From Chloroflexi bacterium TSY (GTDB lineage: Bacteria; Chloroflexota; Anaerolineae; Caldilineales; Caldilineaceae), in NCBI GenBank assembly GCA_019217005.1, contig JAHBNG010000013.1, forward strand, positions 1 through 64,000: a DNA stretch of 64,000 nucleotides. The letters are read 5' to 3'. Numbering within the stretch: the stretch's first letter is position 1; each line of letters starts with the position of its first letter. The position numbers were made by a program, and so were the translations under genes. The notes beneath the pieces were generated by a model. The model saw only the letters and a list, made by a program, of their open reading frames with translations. It did not search any database and was not told the DNA's origin. Below are positions 9,979 through 19,339 of this stretch, in pieces.

Positions 9979-12570
9979 AACCACTTTTCCTACTCCTTCG
10001 CCTCGCTTGGCGTCACGCTTGGCGTAGGCCATTGCAGAACCTCTTTCTCATCTTAGGTGTTGCCATTGGCGTTGCCATGATCGTGGCCATTGATCTGGCA
10101 AACGTTTCTGCACGACGAGCATTTCAGCTGGGAACAGAGAGCGTCGCTGGACGCTCAACTCATCAAATTGTAGGCGGGCCAAAGGGGTTGTCTGAACAGC
10201 TCTATATAGATTTACGTCGTCAGCTCGACTATCAATTGAGTGCACCGATTGTAGAAGAATATGTTGTCGCCACTGAACTGGATGCCCAACCAGTGCGTCT
10301 ACTGGGGGTGGATCCTTTTTCAGAGGCACCATTTCGCTCCTATCTGGGCGCAGGGAATGGGTTTTCGGGAGGTGGTGTGAACTATCTGCCACAATTGATG
10401 GCGCGCCCAAATACAGTTCTAATGAGTAGTGCCGTTGCTCGGACTTATGGGTTAAGCGTTGGGGATGAACTGAACGTGCGTGTTGGAGGTACTACCCAAA
10501 CATTGGGAGTTGTCGGACTGTTGGAACCTTCAGATGAGTTGAGCCGCCGCGCATTGGATGGGCTGCTAATCGCCGATATCGCAACGGCTCAAGAGCTTTT
10601 CGGGCGCGTCGGAACACTGGATAAAATCGATCTGATTATCCCCGAGGGTCCAGATGGAGATAAGCTACTGGCAACCATTCAGGCGTTGCTCCCCCCTAAC
10701 GCCCAGCTTGAACGGGCTTCTGCAAGAGCTGGCACAGTCGATGAGATGACGAAAGCCTTTCGGCTAAACCTGACAGCCTTGAGTCTTCTGGCGCTGGTTG
10801 TGGGTCTTTTTCTCATCTATAACACTGTGACATTTAGCGTGATCCAGCGACGCCAGACGTTGGGCAGCTTGCGTTCACTGGGCATGACACAAGAAGATAT
10901 TTTTGGTTTGATTTTGGCAGAAGCAGGTTTGTTGGGGATCCTTGGCACGGTGTTGGGGTTAGTCGTGGGGGTGATCCTAGGGATTGGGGCCGTGCGTCTC
11001 GTTACGCAGACAATGAACGATCTCTTTTTTGTTGTTGCCGTTCGCGAGATCGACATACCATTTTGGACAATGGTGAAAGGCACAACGATTGGAATTGGGG
11101 CCGCGTTGATCGGCGCAGCGATCCCCGCTTATGAAGCGACCAATGCACCGCCAGTTGGCTCCATGCAACGAAGCCAGATCGAAGAAAAGGTATGGCGCGT
11201 GCTACCCTGGCTCTCTCTGGCTGGCATTGGATTTCTACTCCTCGGCGCGGCGCTTCTCATTCCAGAGTGGCATTTGATCGTTGCATTTGTTGGTCTGTTT
11301 GCCGTTATTCTGGGCTGTGCTCTGTTAACACCTCTCTTGACGCTTGGGCTCATGATCTGCATCCATTGGTTTGGAGATCGCTTTATGGGGATTGTCGAGC
11401 GGATGGCCCCGCGCTATGTCATTCGTTCTATCAGCCGTACCTCGGTTGCTGTTGCTGCCCTGATGGTAGCGGTGAGTGTAATCATCGGAGTTGGTGTGAT
11501 GATTGGTAGCTTTCGAACAACGGTGGAACAATGGCTCAACGACGTTTTACAGGCGGATATTTACGTGATGGCACCTGGCCTGAGTACGAATCAGGGCAGC
11601 AATACAATGGGTCCGAGCTTGGTGGAGCATTTGGCACAACAGCCCGGTGTCAAACAGACGGCGACTACACGCGGGGTTAACGGATCTGCATATTTGACCC
11701 AATCCGATGCAACGCAAGGCAACCGTACTCAAATTCGTCTCGTCGCATTAAATCGTGATTTGGCTGGCGAAAACCGACGATACCGCGCCGCGATTGGCAA
11801 TCACATTGAAACTTGGCGAGCGGTTCAAGATGGAGGGATTCTGATCAATGAGCCAATGTCCAACCGCACCGGTCTTCGTGTCGGTGATGAGATCATTTTG
11901 CAAACCGATCAGGGGCAAAAGTCTTTTACAATCGTCGGTGTCGCAATTGATTTTGACGTCAATTTTGTTGTCCTAATGTATGATAAAGTGTATCGTCAAT
12001 TCTGGGATGACGATCAGATTTCGGGGGTGGCACTTTATTATTGATCCCATGCTCGAACTGGATAGTGCTGTGACTCAGATTCGCGCATCTCTTGCCGGAG
12101 AACGCGAACTGATTGTACGGTCCAATCGCAGCATGCGCCAAAATGCATTGGATGTCTTTGACCGTACTTTTGCGATTACGGTCGCGCTTCAGCTGCTAGC
12201 AACGCTGGTGGCCTTTATTGGAATATTAAGTACGTTGATGAGTCTACAGCTGGAGCGCACCCGGGAGATCGGTATCTTGCGCGCAAATGGTATGACGCGC
12301 GGGCAGCTTTGGCGCATGTCCCTGCTAGAAACGGGGCTGATCGGGTCGAGTGCGGGGCTGCTTGCGATCCCGACCGGATTTTTGCTGGCTGTCATCCTGA
12401 TCTACATTATCAATTTGCGCTCGTTTGGCTGGACACTGGATCTACTGCTTCAACCCGAACAATTTGTGCGCGCCTTTGGTGTTGCCGTCATTGCTGCCCT
12501 GCTGGCTGGCCTTTATCCAGCATGGCGACTTGGCAAGATGGAGCCGGCAGATGCCGTGCGTGGAGAGTAA
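9975..12570 (+). CDS. ABC transporter permease, FtsX/MacB family (single frameshift)
   Basis: About 865 residues if one frameshift near 12035-12045 is bridged. The first frame ends at 12044 after GVALYY; the next frame resumes as [15 protein letters not shown] and ends at 12570. The N-terminal transmembrane helix (about 15-38) is followed by a large extracellular MacB-PCD domain, an FtsX core with three helices (about 260-390), a second duplicated periplasmic domain, and a final FtsX core. The final core includes [23 protein letters not shown], the typical cytoplasmic coupling motif. It forms the membrane part of the exporter driven by the ATPase just upstream. The indel may be a sequencing error, since the rest is well preserved; otherwise the gene is dead. 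Confidence 0.88.
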
Positions 12571-12578
12571 ATTGCTAC

Positions 12579-12605
12579 TTATTCAGATTCTTCGGTTTGT
12601 AGACT
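12579..12605 (-). pseudogene. Rpn-family gene, last codons
   Basis: Beyond the MITE, the minus strand continues the Rpn frame after removing one copy of the 5-bp duplication: the protein would end L-Q-T-E-E-S-E and stop at 12579. This shows the original C-terminus, 8 bases from the stop of the convergent permease gene. Confidence 0.65.
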
Positions 12606-12820
12606 CAGTAGATCCAAATTTCAGGTTTTGAGAGAGAATTCTGGCTAAACAGTTGACATAAATACAAATTTGCCGGTCGATATCTAGTTTTTGCGTTAGA
12701 TTTGGGCGATTTTCAGATATGAAATAGGTTGTTTTCTGTAACCGAAATCTGAATAAATGACTCCAAAATCCCTGCAATCTCGACTGAAAATCGCCAAAAA
12801 CGCCAAATTTGGATCTACTG
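12606..12820 (+). mobile_element. 215-bp MITE, copy 1
   Basis: A non-autonomous element of exactly 215 bp with terminal inverted repeat CAGTAGATCCAAATTT at 12606-12621 and its reverse complement at 12805-12820. The target duplication AGACT occupies 12601-12605 and 12821-12825. It encodes no transposase. I define this orientation (left end continuing CAGGTTTTGAGAG) as forward. It has inserted in the last codons of the Rpn-family gene and creates a read-through C-terminal extension in that gene's frame. Confidence 0.95.
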
Positions 12821-13407
12821 AGACTAGCTAACTGCTTCTTGAGTTTAGCAAACTTCTCTTCATCAATACCAACAGCCTGGACAATAATGGGCCAGCCAAC
12901 ACCTATGCGTAGTAAGCTCTCAATGACTTCAATTTTTCCTTTAATTTTTCCTTTAATTTCTCCTTCAATCTTTCCTTCAATCTTTCCTTTTACGAATCCT
13001 TCTTGTAGTAGTTCTTGTGCGTAGGTCACAATCTTTTCTCCTGTATCACTCGTTTGTGCTTGGAGCATCTGCACAAAATCGCTTACAGTTTCACTTTCTT
13101 GGGTTGCAATGATGTAACGTATAAATACGCGAACATAGTTAATGCCACCTGTTTGGGGCAACCGTTCCAATAACCGAGCAATCATCGATAGTACCTCTCG
13201 GACGGGTTCATGATAGGCTGCGAACATGAGCAATTGGGCAATTTGTCCACGGATTTCGCCCTTCACCTCATCCGGTCTAATGCCTGATTGGTCAACGAGC
13301 AAGTAGGTCAGGTGTGGAATGAATGACCAATCGCTGGTCTCTTTTGGCAAGAGGTCGGCAAACTCTGTTGAATAGGTCCATCCTCGTTCGCCATGATAGA
13401 AAACTAA
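12821..13407 (-). pseudogene. Rpn-family nuclease/transposase-like gene, C-terminal part
   Basis: This part encodes LVFYHGERGWTYSTEFADLLP (the conserved VLYHG segment of Rpn/PD-(D/E)XK recombination-promoting proteins). It continues to a repetitive Lys/Glu/Gly tract (EGKIEGEIKGKIKGKIEV) and a C-terminal RIGVGWPIIVQAVGIDEEKFAKLKKQLA region, all family hallmarks. The N-terminal and middle parts lie at 16366-16599 and 14707-14870, separated by two insertion sequences. A start at 13413 would lie inside the ISAzo13-like element and is not real. Rpn proteins are thought to be DNA endonucleases that promote RecA-independent recombination. Confidence 0.85.
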
Positions 13408-14706
13408 GGCCAATCCAAAAAATAAAATATACGCGAGAAGGTGTTAAACTAGCTCTCCAAAAGGAGCAAAAATGACAATCTCGCCAGAAATGGTTGAAGT
13501 CTTGAAAGAGACGAAGGCCATGTTAAGTGGATACGAAAGAAGGCACTTCATGGCCCAAACGGTCAAAACGATATGCGAAGGGAGTCCGACGAAAGCAGAA
13601 CGAGAGTTGGGCTGGAATCGGGCGACGATAGCCAAAGCCCTGGAAGAACTAGAAGGCGGCTTCTGTTATGTCGACCAAAGCCACCGACGTGGTCGCAAAA
13701 GCCGAAGACCATATCCCCACTTTACTGGCCGATATGGTTGAAATCGCCGATCAATTCAGCCAGACCGATCCCACCTTTCGACCCCCCCAATTGTACACTC
13801 GACTAACCGCCGCCGAAATGCGTACCCAGCTCATCGAGCAGAAAGGATACACAGATGAGGAATTGCCTGGCGAAGAGGCCATCCGCTTGAAGCTCAATGA
13901 GTTAGGCTATGGCTCAAACCGGGTCAAAAAAAGTCAACCAGTGAAAAAGATCCCAGAGACCGATGCGATCTTTGATAGAATTCATCAGATCAATCAAGAA
14001 GCGGATGCAGACGAGACGGTTCTGCGCCTCTCTTGGGATGCCAAAGCGACGATTTTACTTGACCGTTTCTCGAGAGAAGGGATAAGTCGAGTGGTTGTCA
14101 AAGCGCTCGATCATGACTTTCAAGATAAGAAGACCGAGAAAGTCACTCCTTTTGGCATTTACCTCCCTTCAACCAAGGAACTCTTTCTTTACTTGACTCA
14201 GTCGAAAGTGACGAGTGACTGTATTGTCGACTGCCTGATTGATTTTTGGGAAAGCGTACGTGAACACTTTCCTCACGTCAAGACCCTCGTGATCAATCAG
14301 GACAATGGTCCCGAAAATCATACCCGTCGGACTCAGTTTATGTATCGTCTCACTCAGTTTGTTGAGCACTATCGTCTCTCTATTCAGCTCGCCTGCTACC
14401 CTCCTTATCACAGTAAATACAACCCCATCGAACGGGTTTGGGGCCATCTTGAAAAACACTGGAACGGTTCTCTTCTCGATTCTCTTGAGACCGTTCTCAA
14501 TTTTGCCCGTTCTTTTCGCTTTAACCAACTACAACCCTTCGTTCACCTGAATTCCACTCTTTATGAGACCGGCGTCAAACTCACTCAGAAAGAGATGGAC
14601 CGTTTGGCACAACGCTTCCAACGTTTACCTGGTTTAGAAAAATGGTTTGTCCTTATTCCCCCTCTCCATTCTCTCGTTCGCGTATAATTATTTTTTTGGT
14701 TTAGCC
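13408..14706 (+). mobile_element. ISAzo13-like insertion sequence (IS630-related)
   Basis: 1299 bp. The ends are similar inverted repeats beginning GGCCAATCCAAAAAAT (left, 13408) and GGCTAAACCAAAAAAAT (right end read on the minus strand from 14706), both followed by TATACGCGA. The flanking direct repeat is TAA (13405-13407 and 14707-14709), a 3-bp duplication. Removing the element joins LRPILPL to VFYHGERG of the Rpn gene in frame, which independently confirms the borders. Confidence 0.88.
13472..14687 (+). CDS. ISAzo13-like DDE transposase in two overlapping frames
   Basis: Frame one runs 13472-13741 from ATG with an AAGGAG site 6 bases upstream. It encodes a helix-turn-helix DNA-binding region (KAERELGWNRATIAKALEEL). 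Frame two is open 13668-14687 and carries the catalytic domain: LSWDAKATILLDRFSREG, the second Asp in LVINQDNGPEN, and the third acidic site in YHSKYNPIERVWGHLEKHW. The frames overlap by about 70 bases, and the second lies +1 relative to the first. A simple junction is at CGC AAA AGC (about 13692), giving RGRK-AEDH. Either a programmed shift or a mutational indel; members of this superfamily sometimes use frameshifting. Confidence 0.85.
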
Positions 14707-14870
14707 TAAAGGCAATATCGGTCTGAGCATCTGCGGCTTAGGTTCTTCCTTAAAGCTCTCGTCCCAAATACGACATCGGTATTTAAGTAACCGAAACGCC
14801 ATCCATTTATCTGGCGATGATTGATGGTCAAAGAGCAAGTAGAGGAAGACTTTTTCTTGTAACCCTTCAA
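14707..14870 (-). pseudogene. Rpn-family gene, middle part
   Basis: The minus strand of this 164-base island between two insertion sequences encodes EGLQEKVFLYLLFDHQSS, PDKWMAFRLLKYRCRIWDE and PKPQMLRPILPL. This is the conserved core of Rpn proteins (YLLFEHQS and R-L-L-Y-M-xx-I-W). It joins in frame to the N-terminal part at 16366 and the C-terminal part at 13407 once both elements and one copy of each target duplication are removed. Confidence 0.85.
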
Positions 14871-16365
14871 CTTTACTTTCTGGTAAAAGAAAAGAGATGA
14901 GGTGAGAAATGTGACAAAAAGCGGTTAGCAGTTCATCCTAAAGGTAGAGAACCCAAAAAGGAGGAAGGAATGCTAACCGCGCCAGAAATAACTATAGCAG
15001 TACTGATGAATGTATTGCAAGTAACGCCGATGGGAACAAACGTAAATGTAATGCGTCTGATGTGGGCAATGCTGAATGGGTCGTTTCTGAAAAGTCGAGG
15101 AGCAATCCATAGCGCATTGAAAGAAAGCGGGTTTGAAGATGAGGAGCTCCGGCGAAGCTGGTGGAGCTGATATGGATCATGGGATATCACAAGTCTGCTG
15201 GGGTCGTGGCAAGAAGAAGTGGAGTGGAAAGGGAATGGGAGGCAAAAAAGTTAGAAGGGTACCGAGTGAAAAGCATAGATATCACAGGGTTCTGGCGACC
15301 GAAGCTGCAAGGGAAAGTGAACCGACTCTATAACTCAACGGCTCGTCGGCATTGCCCGCGCTCATCTTTGGAGTGATGATAAGCTCGGGGAGATAGGCGG
15401 GAAGCGAGTGCCACTGCTCAAGGCAATCATGAGATGCACGGTTGGAACAAAGGAAAGTGAGTTTCGGAAAAGCTGCTGACAGAGACGAAGAAATCACTGG
15501 AGTCAGACGAAGTGGCGGTGGTCGATGCCGGGTTTACAATCAGAGAAATGCTAGAAAGCGGCATCGACCGATTTGTCCTGCGGGAAGCCATTAACTGCAC
15601 AGTGCGCCGCAATGAGTTCCCAAACGCAAAGAAAAGGCAGACCACCTGAATATGGTGATATTGTGCGTCCGCTCTCGCAGCTATAAGGGAAAGCGACTCG
15701 AGGCTACAACTCCGGACTCGTCTGGTCGCTTTCTCTATAGTGGTCGCCTGATTTGCTATCAAGCATGGCACAATCTCGTCCCCAGAACAACCAAGGTGGA
15801 TACAGCCAACCGTACCTACTCGATTTACGTCATTCAGGATCCGGCCTACAACACACCTTTGGTTTTGGCGACCGTTATGACTTTGCAGCCTGAAACCATT
15901 TATCTTGTCTACCTGGAACGCTGGCCTGTTGAACCTCCCCCCCCTTGGCTTCCAAGCAGATGATTGGCTTACATCGTCAATTTGTTCATGCCGATGAGGC
16001 TTGTTTCCGCTTACCTGAACTGGGGCTGCTTGCTGGCAATCTTCTTTCCCATTTAGCCGCTTCTCTTCCTCCCATACCGACTGGCTACTGGGATCGAGAG
16101 CCTCAATCCACTCCTGGCAGGCTGCGCCGTGTTCTCTCGAGTGCTCTTTTTCCAACTCCTGACCAACTCGACCCTGACTTTCGGAAAAAGGCCTCGGTTT
16201 CACACCATTTACCTAAAGGCGTTCTCGCTCATCGCCGCCTCAATGCCGCTGCTTAAACTAGCCGAGCACTATTTTTACATTTTATCCCGTTTTTTCAGGG
16301 TGGATTCTTTTTTCCGCCCCTTTCGGTTTGCCCTTTGTCACTCAAGCCTTTACCAGAAAGTAAAG
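14871..16365 (+). mobile_element. IS4-superfamily insertion sequence, copy A
   Basis: 1495 bp with a 17-bp perfect terminal inverted repeat CTTTACTTTCTGGTAAA at 14871-14887 and inverted at 16349-16365. The 5-bp target duplication TTCAA is at 14866-14870 and 16366-16370. Copies B (23954-25436) and C (from 62567) are more than 90 percent alike by eye. The transposase is disabled (see next entry). The insertion lies in the Rpn-family gene. Confidence 0.93.
14970..16256 (+). pseudogene. IS4-superfamily transposase, copy A, multiply broken
   Basis: Start ATG 14970 has an AAGGAGGAAGG site just before it. Across frames the protein reads MLTAPEITIAVLMNVLQVTP, KSIDITGFWRPKLQGK (first Asp), VAVVDAGFTIREMLE (second Asp) and VYLERWPVE (the Y-x2-R-x3-E signature with the catalytic Glu of the IS4 superfamily). 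It ends HLPKGVLAHRRLNAAA. Compared with copy B, copy A lacks TTC after GGAGCT near 15169, which turns Phe-Arg into a TGA stop. A 5-base GAGTG insertion lies near 15222, and further shifts follow. A restored protein would be about 430 residues. Confidence 0.85.
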
Positions 16366-16599
16366 TTCAAAGGTTACCGTGAAAAGAAGATCGGATTCAC
16401 TTTGTTGCAGCTCTTCGTCAACATAGCTACCTTCTTCTAGATGCAAGGTTGACCAATCAAACTGAGCGCTCAATTCTGTTGGTAGATATGCCCGCAAAAA
16501 AGCTGCTGTTTCCGTTGGATTCGAGAAGACTGCCTTGAAGAGCATATCGTGGGGATGATGAACGGAATCAGCCTTCTTTGATGGCTCCTGTTGTTGCAT
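16366..16599 (-). pseudogene. Rpn-family gene, N-terminal part
   Basis: ATG 16599 has an AGGAT motif about 10 bases upstream; TTG 16602 is an alternative. It encodes HPHDMLFKAVFSNPTETAAF, LRAYLPTELSAQFDWSTLHL and DEELQQSESDLLFTVTF. These are the typical N-terminal Rpn block, including the D-x-x-F/LR-L-F pattern and the D-L-L-F strand of the nuclease core. The reading frame then runs into the IS4-type element. The full ancestral protein would have been about 330 residues. Confidence 0.88.
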
Positions 16600-16624
16600 C
16601 AATATCTATCCTGATAGCCGCTAT

Positions 16625-16700
16625 CACATAAACTTCGGACAATTGTCCCCCGAGAGAAAATGATTCGATTGTCCGAAATTTAAGTGGCGTCTCTATTATG
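16625..16700. repeat. Palindromic 3' element, copy E3
   Basis: Arms read CACATAAACTTCGGACA (left) and, on the minus strand from the right side, CCACTTAAATTTCGGACA. The plus-strand right end is TTTAAGTGGCGTCTCTAT. Related elements follow the stops of dnaK (21275-21430) and the M20 gene (32929-33115). Here it lies just downstream of the NYN gene stop, so it could act as a 3' hairpin. Confidence 0.5.
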
Positions 16701-16709
16701 TCAGGTCTT

Positions 16710-18731
16710 TTACGCCACCAACATCTGTTCAATTTTGTCTGCCACCTGGTCATAAATAGGTGATTCAGTGCGATTGAGTCGAATTTGATTGGCGACACGT
16801 CGTAGCAACCCTGGGTTTACTTCGGCTAGACTTTGCGTCATGTCAAACCAGAGACGATTTAATTCCTGATTTTCGTATGTAGATGCGTGGACGGCAATCT
16901 CGGCGGGAGACGTGTTAGATTGCCCCTGAGTACCCATGTTGAGTCCCAATTCGCGCCATGCATTGACCCAATAATAGGAGAGCATGGGATTGATGAGACC
17001 GCGCATACGGGTCCAAAGAGGATCATCTTCTTGGACTAATTTAAAGAACGCAATGTAATAGGGTCGAGAACGAGCATAATCGCGATGAATTTGTGATAAC
17101 TCTCCTGCTTTGACGGATGCGTATGAGGCCATATACCAGCGCAAATCTTCTAGCGTGGCCATTGGTTCTCCAGCCTCTACAGAATCCCATTGGACACGAC
17201 AGGCATACAAATAGCTGCGAGCCGATGCTGCAAAATCCTGCGAACGTTGAAGCATCGCTGTGCGAGCTAAGTAACGTGCTTTGTCCGGCGTACGTGGCAA
17301 CGTTTCTGGTACCTGTGCTTGTTGAATGTCCAGGCAGACCAAGTGCAAAATCGATACATTCGCAAAAGGTATAATACTTTGACCCGGTAGAACATAGCGC
17401 TCTTCGTTGAATATGATCAATTCACGGGCTTGCAGATCATCAAGCAGGCTCTGAATATAGTCTACCTGATCTCGTTCATGTAGGAGGATTGATGCAAGCT
17501 CCTCTTCATCGATCGTGAGCCCAGCATTGATAACGGCATAGACGAACCCTGACTCGGCGCGATGAACAAACTGTGCCTCGCTTTCAATATCTTCTGCCAA
17601 CCATACAGGAACATGAACTGAAGCAACCTCGCCTTGGTAATCAAATGCTCGTTGTCGAAAGCCCATTTGCCAAATTTGACGCAAGGTAGTTTTGCTGCGG
17701 ATCAATCCTTGTAATTCATAACGATTGCATAGCTCTTCCAATAAATCATCCGTCGTACGTTCGCCAGGGTGCTCTTTGAGTTCTCGATAAATGTCGCGCA
17801 AGACATCACGTCGCGTTTCCAGGTCAACAGCCGTCATTTTCAGTCGATTAAAGATCTGTTGATATTGAGCACGCAATGAGGGCACTGACGTTGTTGGTTC
17901 ACCCAATGGAACGACTAGTTCCGTCGATGCAACTTGGCTCAGTATGTTTTGTCCATTTGTAGCTGTTGATTCCCAAAGGGGCAATTCCTGGTCGGATGGA
18001 GTTGTAAATTCTTTGGGTGCAGCGTACAAGTGTGAATCTTTCACAAAGAGGTTGACCAGATCATTATTGTTTTCCAACCAATTTCGAAACTGAGAATAGC
18101 CGAAGTTTGCCTCGTTAAAGGCCGAATCCATCATCAACATGGTCTGTTTCAACTCGGCTGCGACAATTGGTAATTCGCCTCGCTGCGCATGAACACGAAG
18201 CGCTTTATTTAATAACTGACGAGCGCTTTCATTGTCCGGACCAGGGTGATCTGCGATGGAATTAACTGGTGAGATATCACCTAGGACTGCCTCCAGATAG
18301 ACAAATTCATCACAAGCTTTGACGAGCAACGGATGTGTCACTTCACGCGGTCCAATACCAAGCGTATAACGGCTATATTCGCGGAGCTTTGAGACAAGTG
18401 GGCCAAAGTCACTATCACCTGACACGATCACAAAGGTTTGAATTTGTTCACGCGTAATGGCTGTTTCCATGGCATCGAGCGCCATACGAATGTCGGCCCG
18501 ATTTTTTCCCGCACGGACGCTATAGATCTGCACGAGATCGATGGAATTATTCATCAATTCTTCACGATAACGAGAAAAGCGGCCCCAATCGCCATAAGCA
18601 CGTTTGATTACGACAGGGCCTCGACTACGTAAGTAGTCGATCAGTGGAGTTAATTCAAAATCGAGAAATTCCTGTTCAGCCCATAAGGCAACGTTTTCAA
18701 AGTCGATAAAAACGGCTTGATGTTCACTCAT
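16710..18731 (-). CDS. NYN-domain protein with LOTUS/OST-HTH-like region
   Basis: 673 residues from ATG 18731, which has TGGAG 6 bases upstream; a TTG 12 bases earlier is less likely. Residues about 5-150 form an NYN (PIN-like) nuclease domain with acidic sites in VFIDFENV, NRADIRMALDAME and VSGDSDFGPLVSKLRE, the LabA/MARF1 pattern. Residues about 165-235 (LNKALRVHAQRGELPIVAAELKQTM...YSQFRNWLEN) resemble a LOTUS/OST-HTH RNA-binding domain. A second winged-helix-like segment lies near 290-430. The C-terminal 240 residues are helical and unrecognised. It probably binds or cleaves RNA in the cytosol; the target is unknown. It stands alone, divergent from dnaK. Confidence 0.85.
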   Translation of the reverse strand: MSEHQAVFIDFENVALWAEQEFLDFELTPLIDYLRSRGPVVIKRAYGDWGRFSRYREELMNNSIDLVQIYSVRAGKNRADIRMALDAMETAITREQIQTFVIVSGDSDFGPLVSKLREYSRYTLGIGPREVTHPLLVKACDEFVYLEAVLGDISPVNSIADHPGPDNESARQLLNKALRVHAQRGELPIVAAELKQTMLMMDSAFNEANFGYSQFRNWLENNNDLVNLFVKDSHLYAAPKEFTTPSDQELPLWESTATNGQNILSQVASTELVVPLGEPTTSVPSLRAQYQQIFNRLKMTAVDLETRRDVLRDIYRELKEHPGERTTDDLLEELCNRYELQGLIRSKTTLRQIWQMGFRQRAFDYQGEVASVHVPVWLAEDIESEAQFVHRAESGFVYAVINAGLTIDEEELASILLHERDQVDYIQSLLDDLQARELIIFNEERYVLPGQSIIPFANVSILHLVCLDIQQAQVPETLPRTPDKARYLARTAMLQRSQDFAASARSYLYACRVQWDSVEAGEPMATLEDLRWYMASYASVKAGELSQIHRDYARSRPYYIAFFKLVQEDDPLWTRMRGLINPMLSYYWVNAWRELGLNMGTQGQSNTSPAEIAVHASTYENQELNRLWFDMTQSLAEVNPGLLRRVANQIRLNRTESPIYDQVADKIEQMLVA

Positions 18732-19339
18732 AAGAGTCTCCAAATAGATTATTTATTTTGGCCCATCCACCCAAACAGTACGCAATGTAAATCTTGTTAA
18801 AGAAAAACTCACTCCTTTTAATACTGTATGAAGATGAGCATTGATTTTAGTTAATCATATCACAAGTCGTAGCGGAGTGGTAAGTGATGGATTACATTCG
18901 AACAAAAGATCCCACTTTAGATCAGACAAAAATGTGCCGGTTATTCAGTCGTCATCAAAGAATAATTTCAACATAGATTCTTCGTTTCACTCGAGAATGG
19001 CATTTCGAAATTGTTCCTTGACAAGCCCAAAAAGGGAAAATTCAAACGTTTTGCTAACGTTTTGCATATTTTTTTCTGACATAATTGATGTACAATAGAG
19101 TCAGTTAAAGAAAAATCAGGTTTCGCAAGGCATTGGTATATAGTTATCATCATGGGTTAACCATCGTACGTTAACGTATGATAGTTTAGACCTTACGAAT
19201 TGAATTCACAATTTATTAAACGAAATTGAACAAACGCTCAATTTGGCCTCTAGCGAAATAGATGTTTACATGATCTGTTTGATCAGACACGCAGATTATG
19301 TTGTACGAAATAAATTTATCTGGGAGGAATTCTTAACAA
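18732..19339. other. Intergenic region upstream of dnaK
   Basis: 608 bases without a supported gene between divergent NYN and dnaK genes. It holds a TTGACA box at 19018-19023 without a clear partner, a TACAAT box near 19091, and a 28-bp palindrome (19159-19186, listed separately). No CIRCE repeat (TTAGCACTC-N9-GAGTGCTAA) is present. A GGGAGG ribosome-binding site is at 19321-19326. Confidence 0.5.
19159..19186. promoter_or_regulatory. 28-bp palindrome upstream of dnaK, candidate operator
   Basis: The left half AACCATCGTACGTT and right half AACGTATGATAGTT are reverse complements at 12 of 14 positions, with no spacer, centred between 19172 and 19173. It lies 154 bases before the dnaK start. 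Its size and symmetry suit a dimeric repressor site for the chaperone operon. It is not the classic HrcA CIRCE element; the binding protein is unknown. Confidence 0.5.

Noticed and set aside
15427..16203. 258-codon minus-strand frame inside IS copy A
   Set aside because: It lies opposite the broken transposase gene. A similar frame appears in copies B and C only because the sequence is repeated.
18732..19339. CIRCE/HrcA operator before dnaK
   Set aside because: Neither TTAGCACTC nor its inverted partner occurs in the leader.
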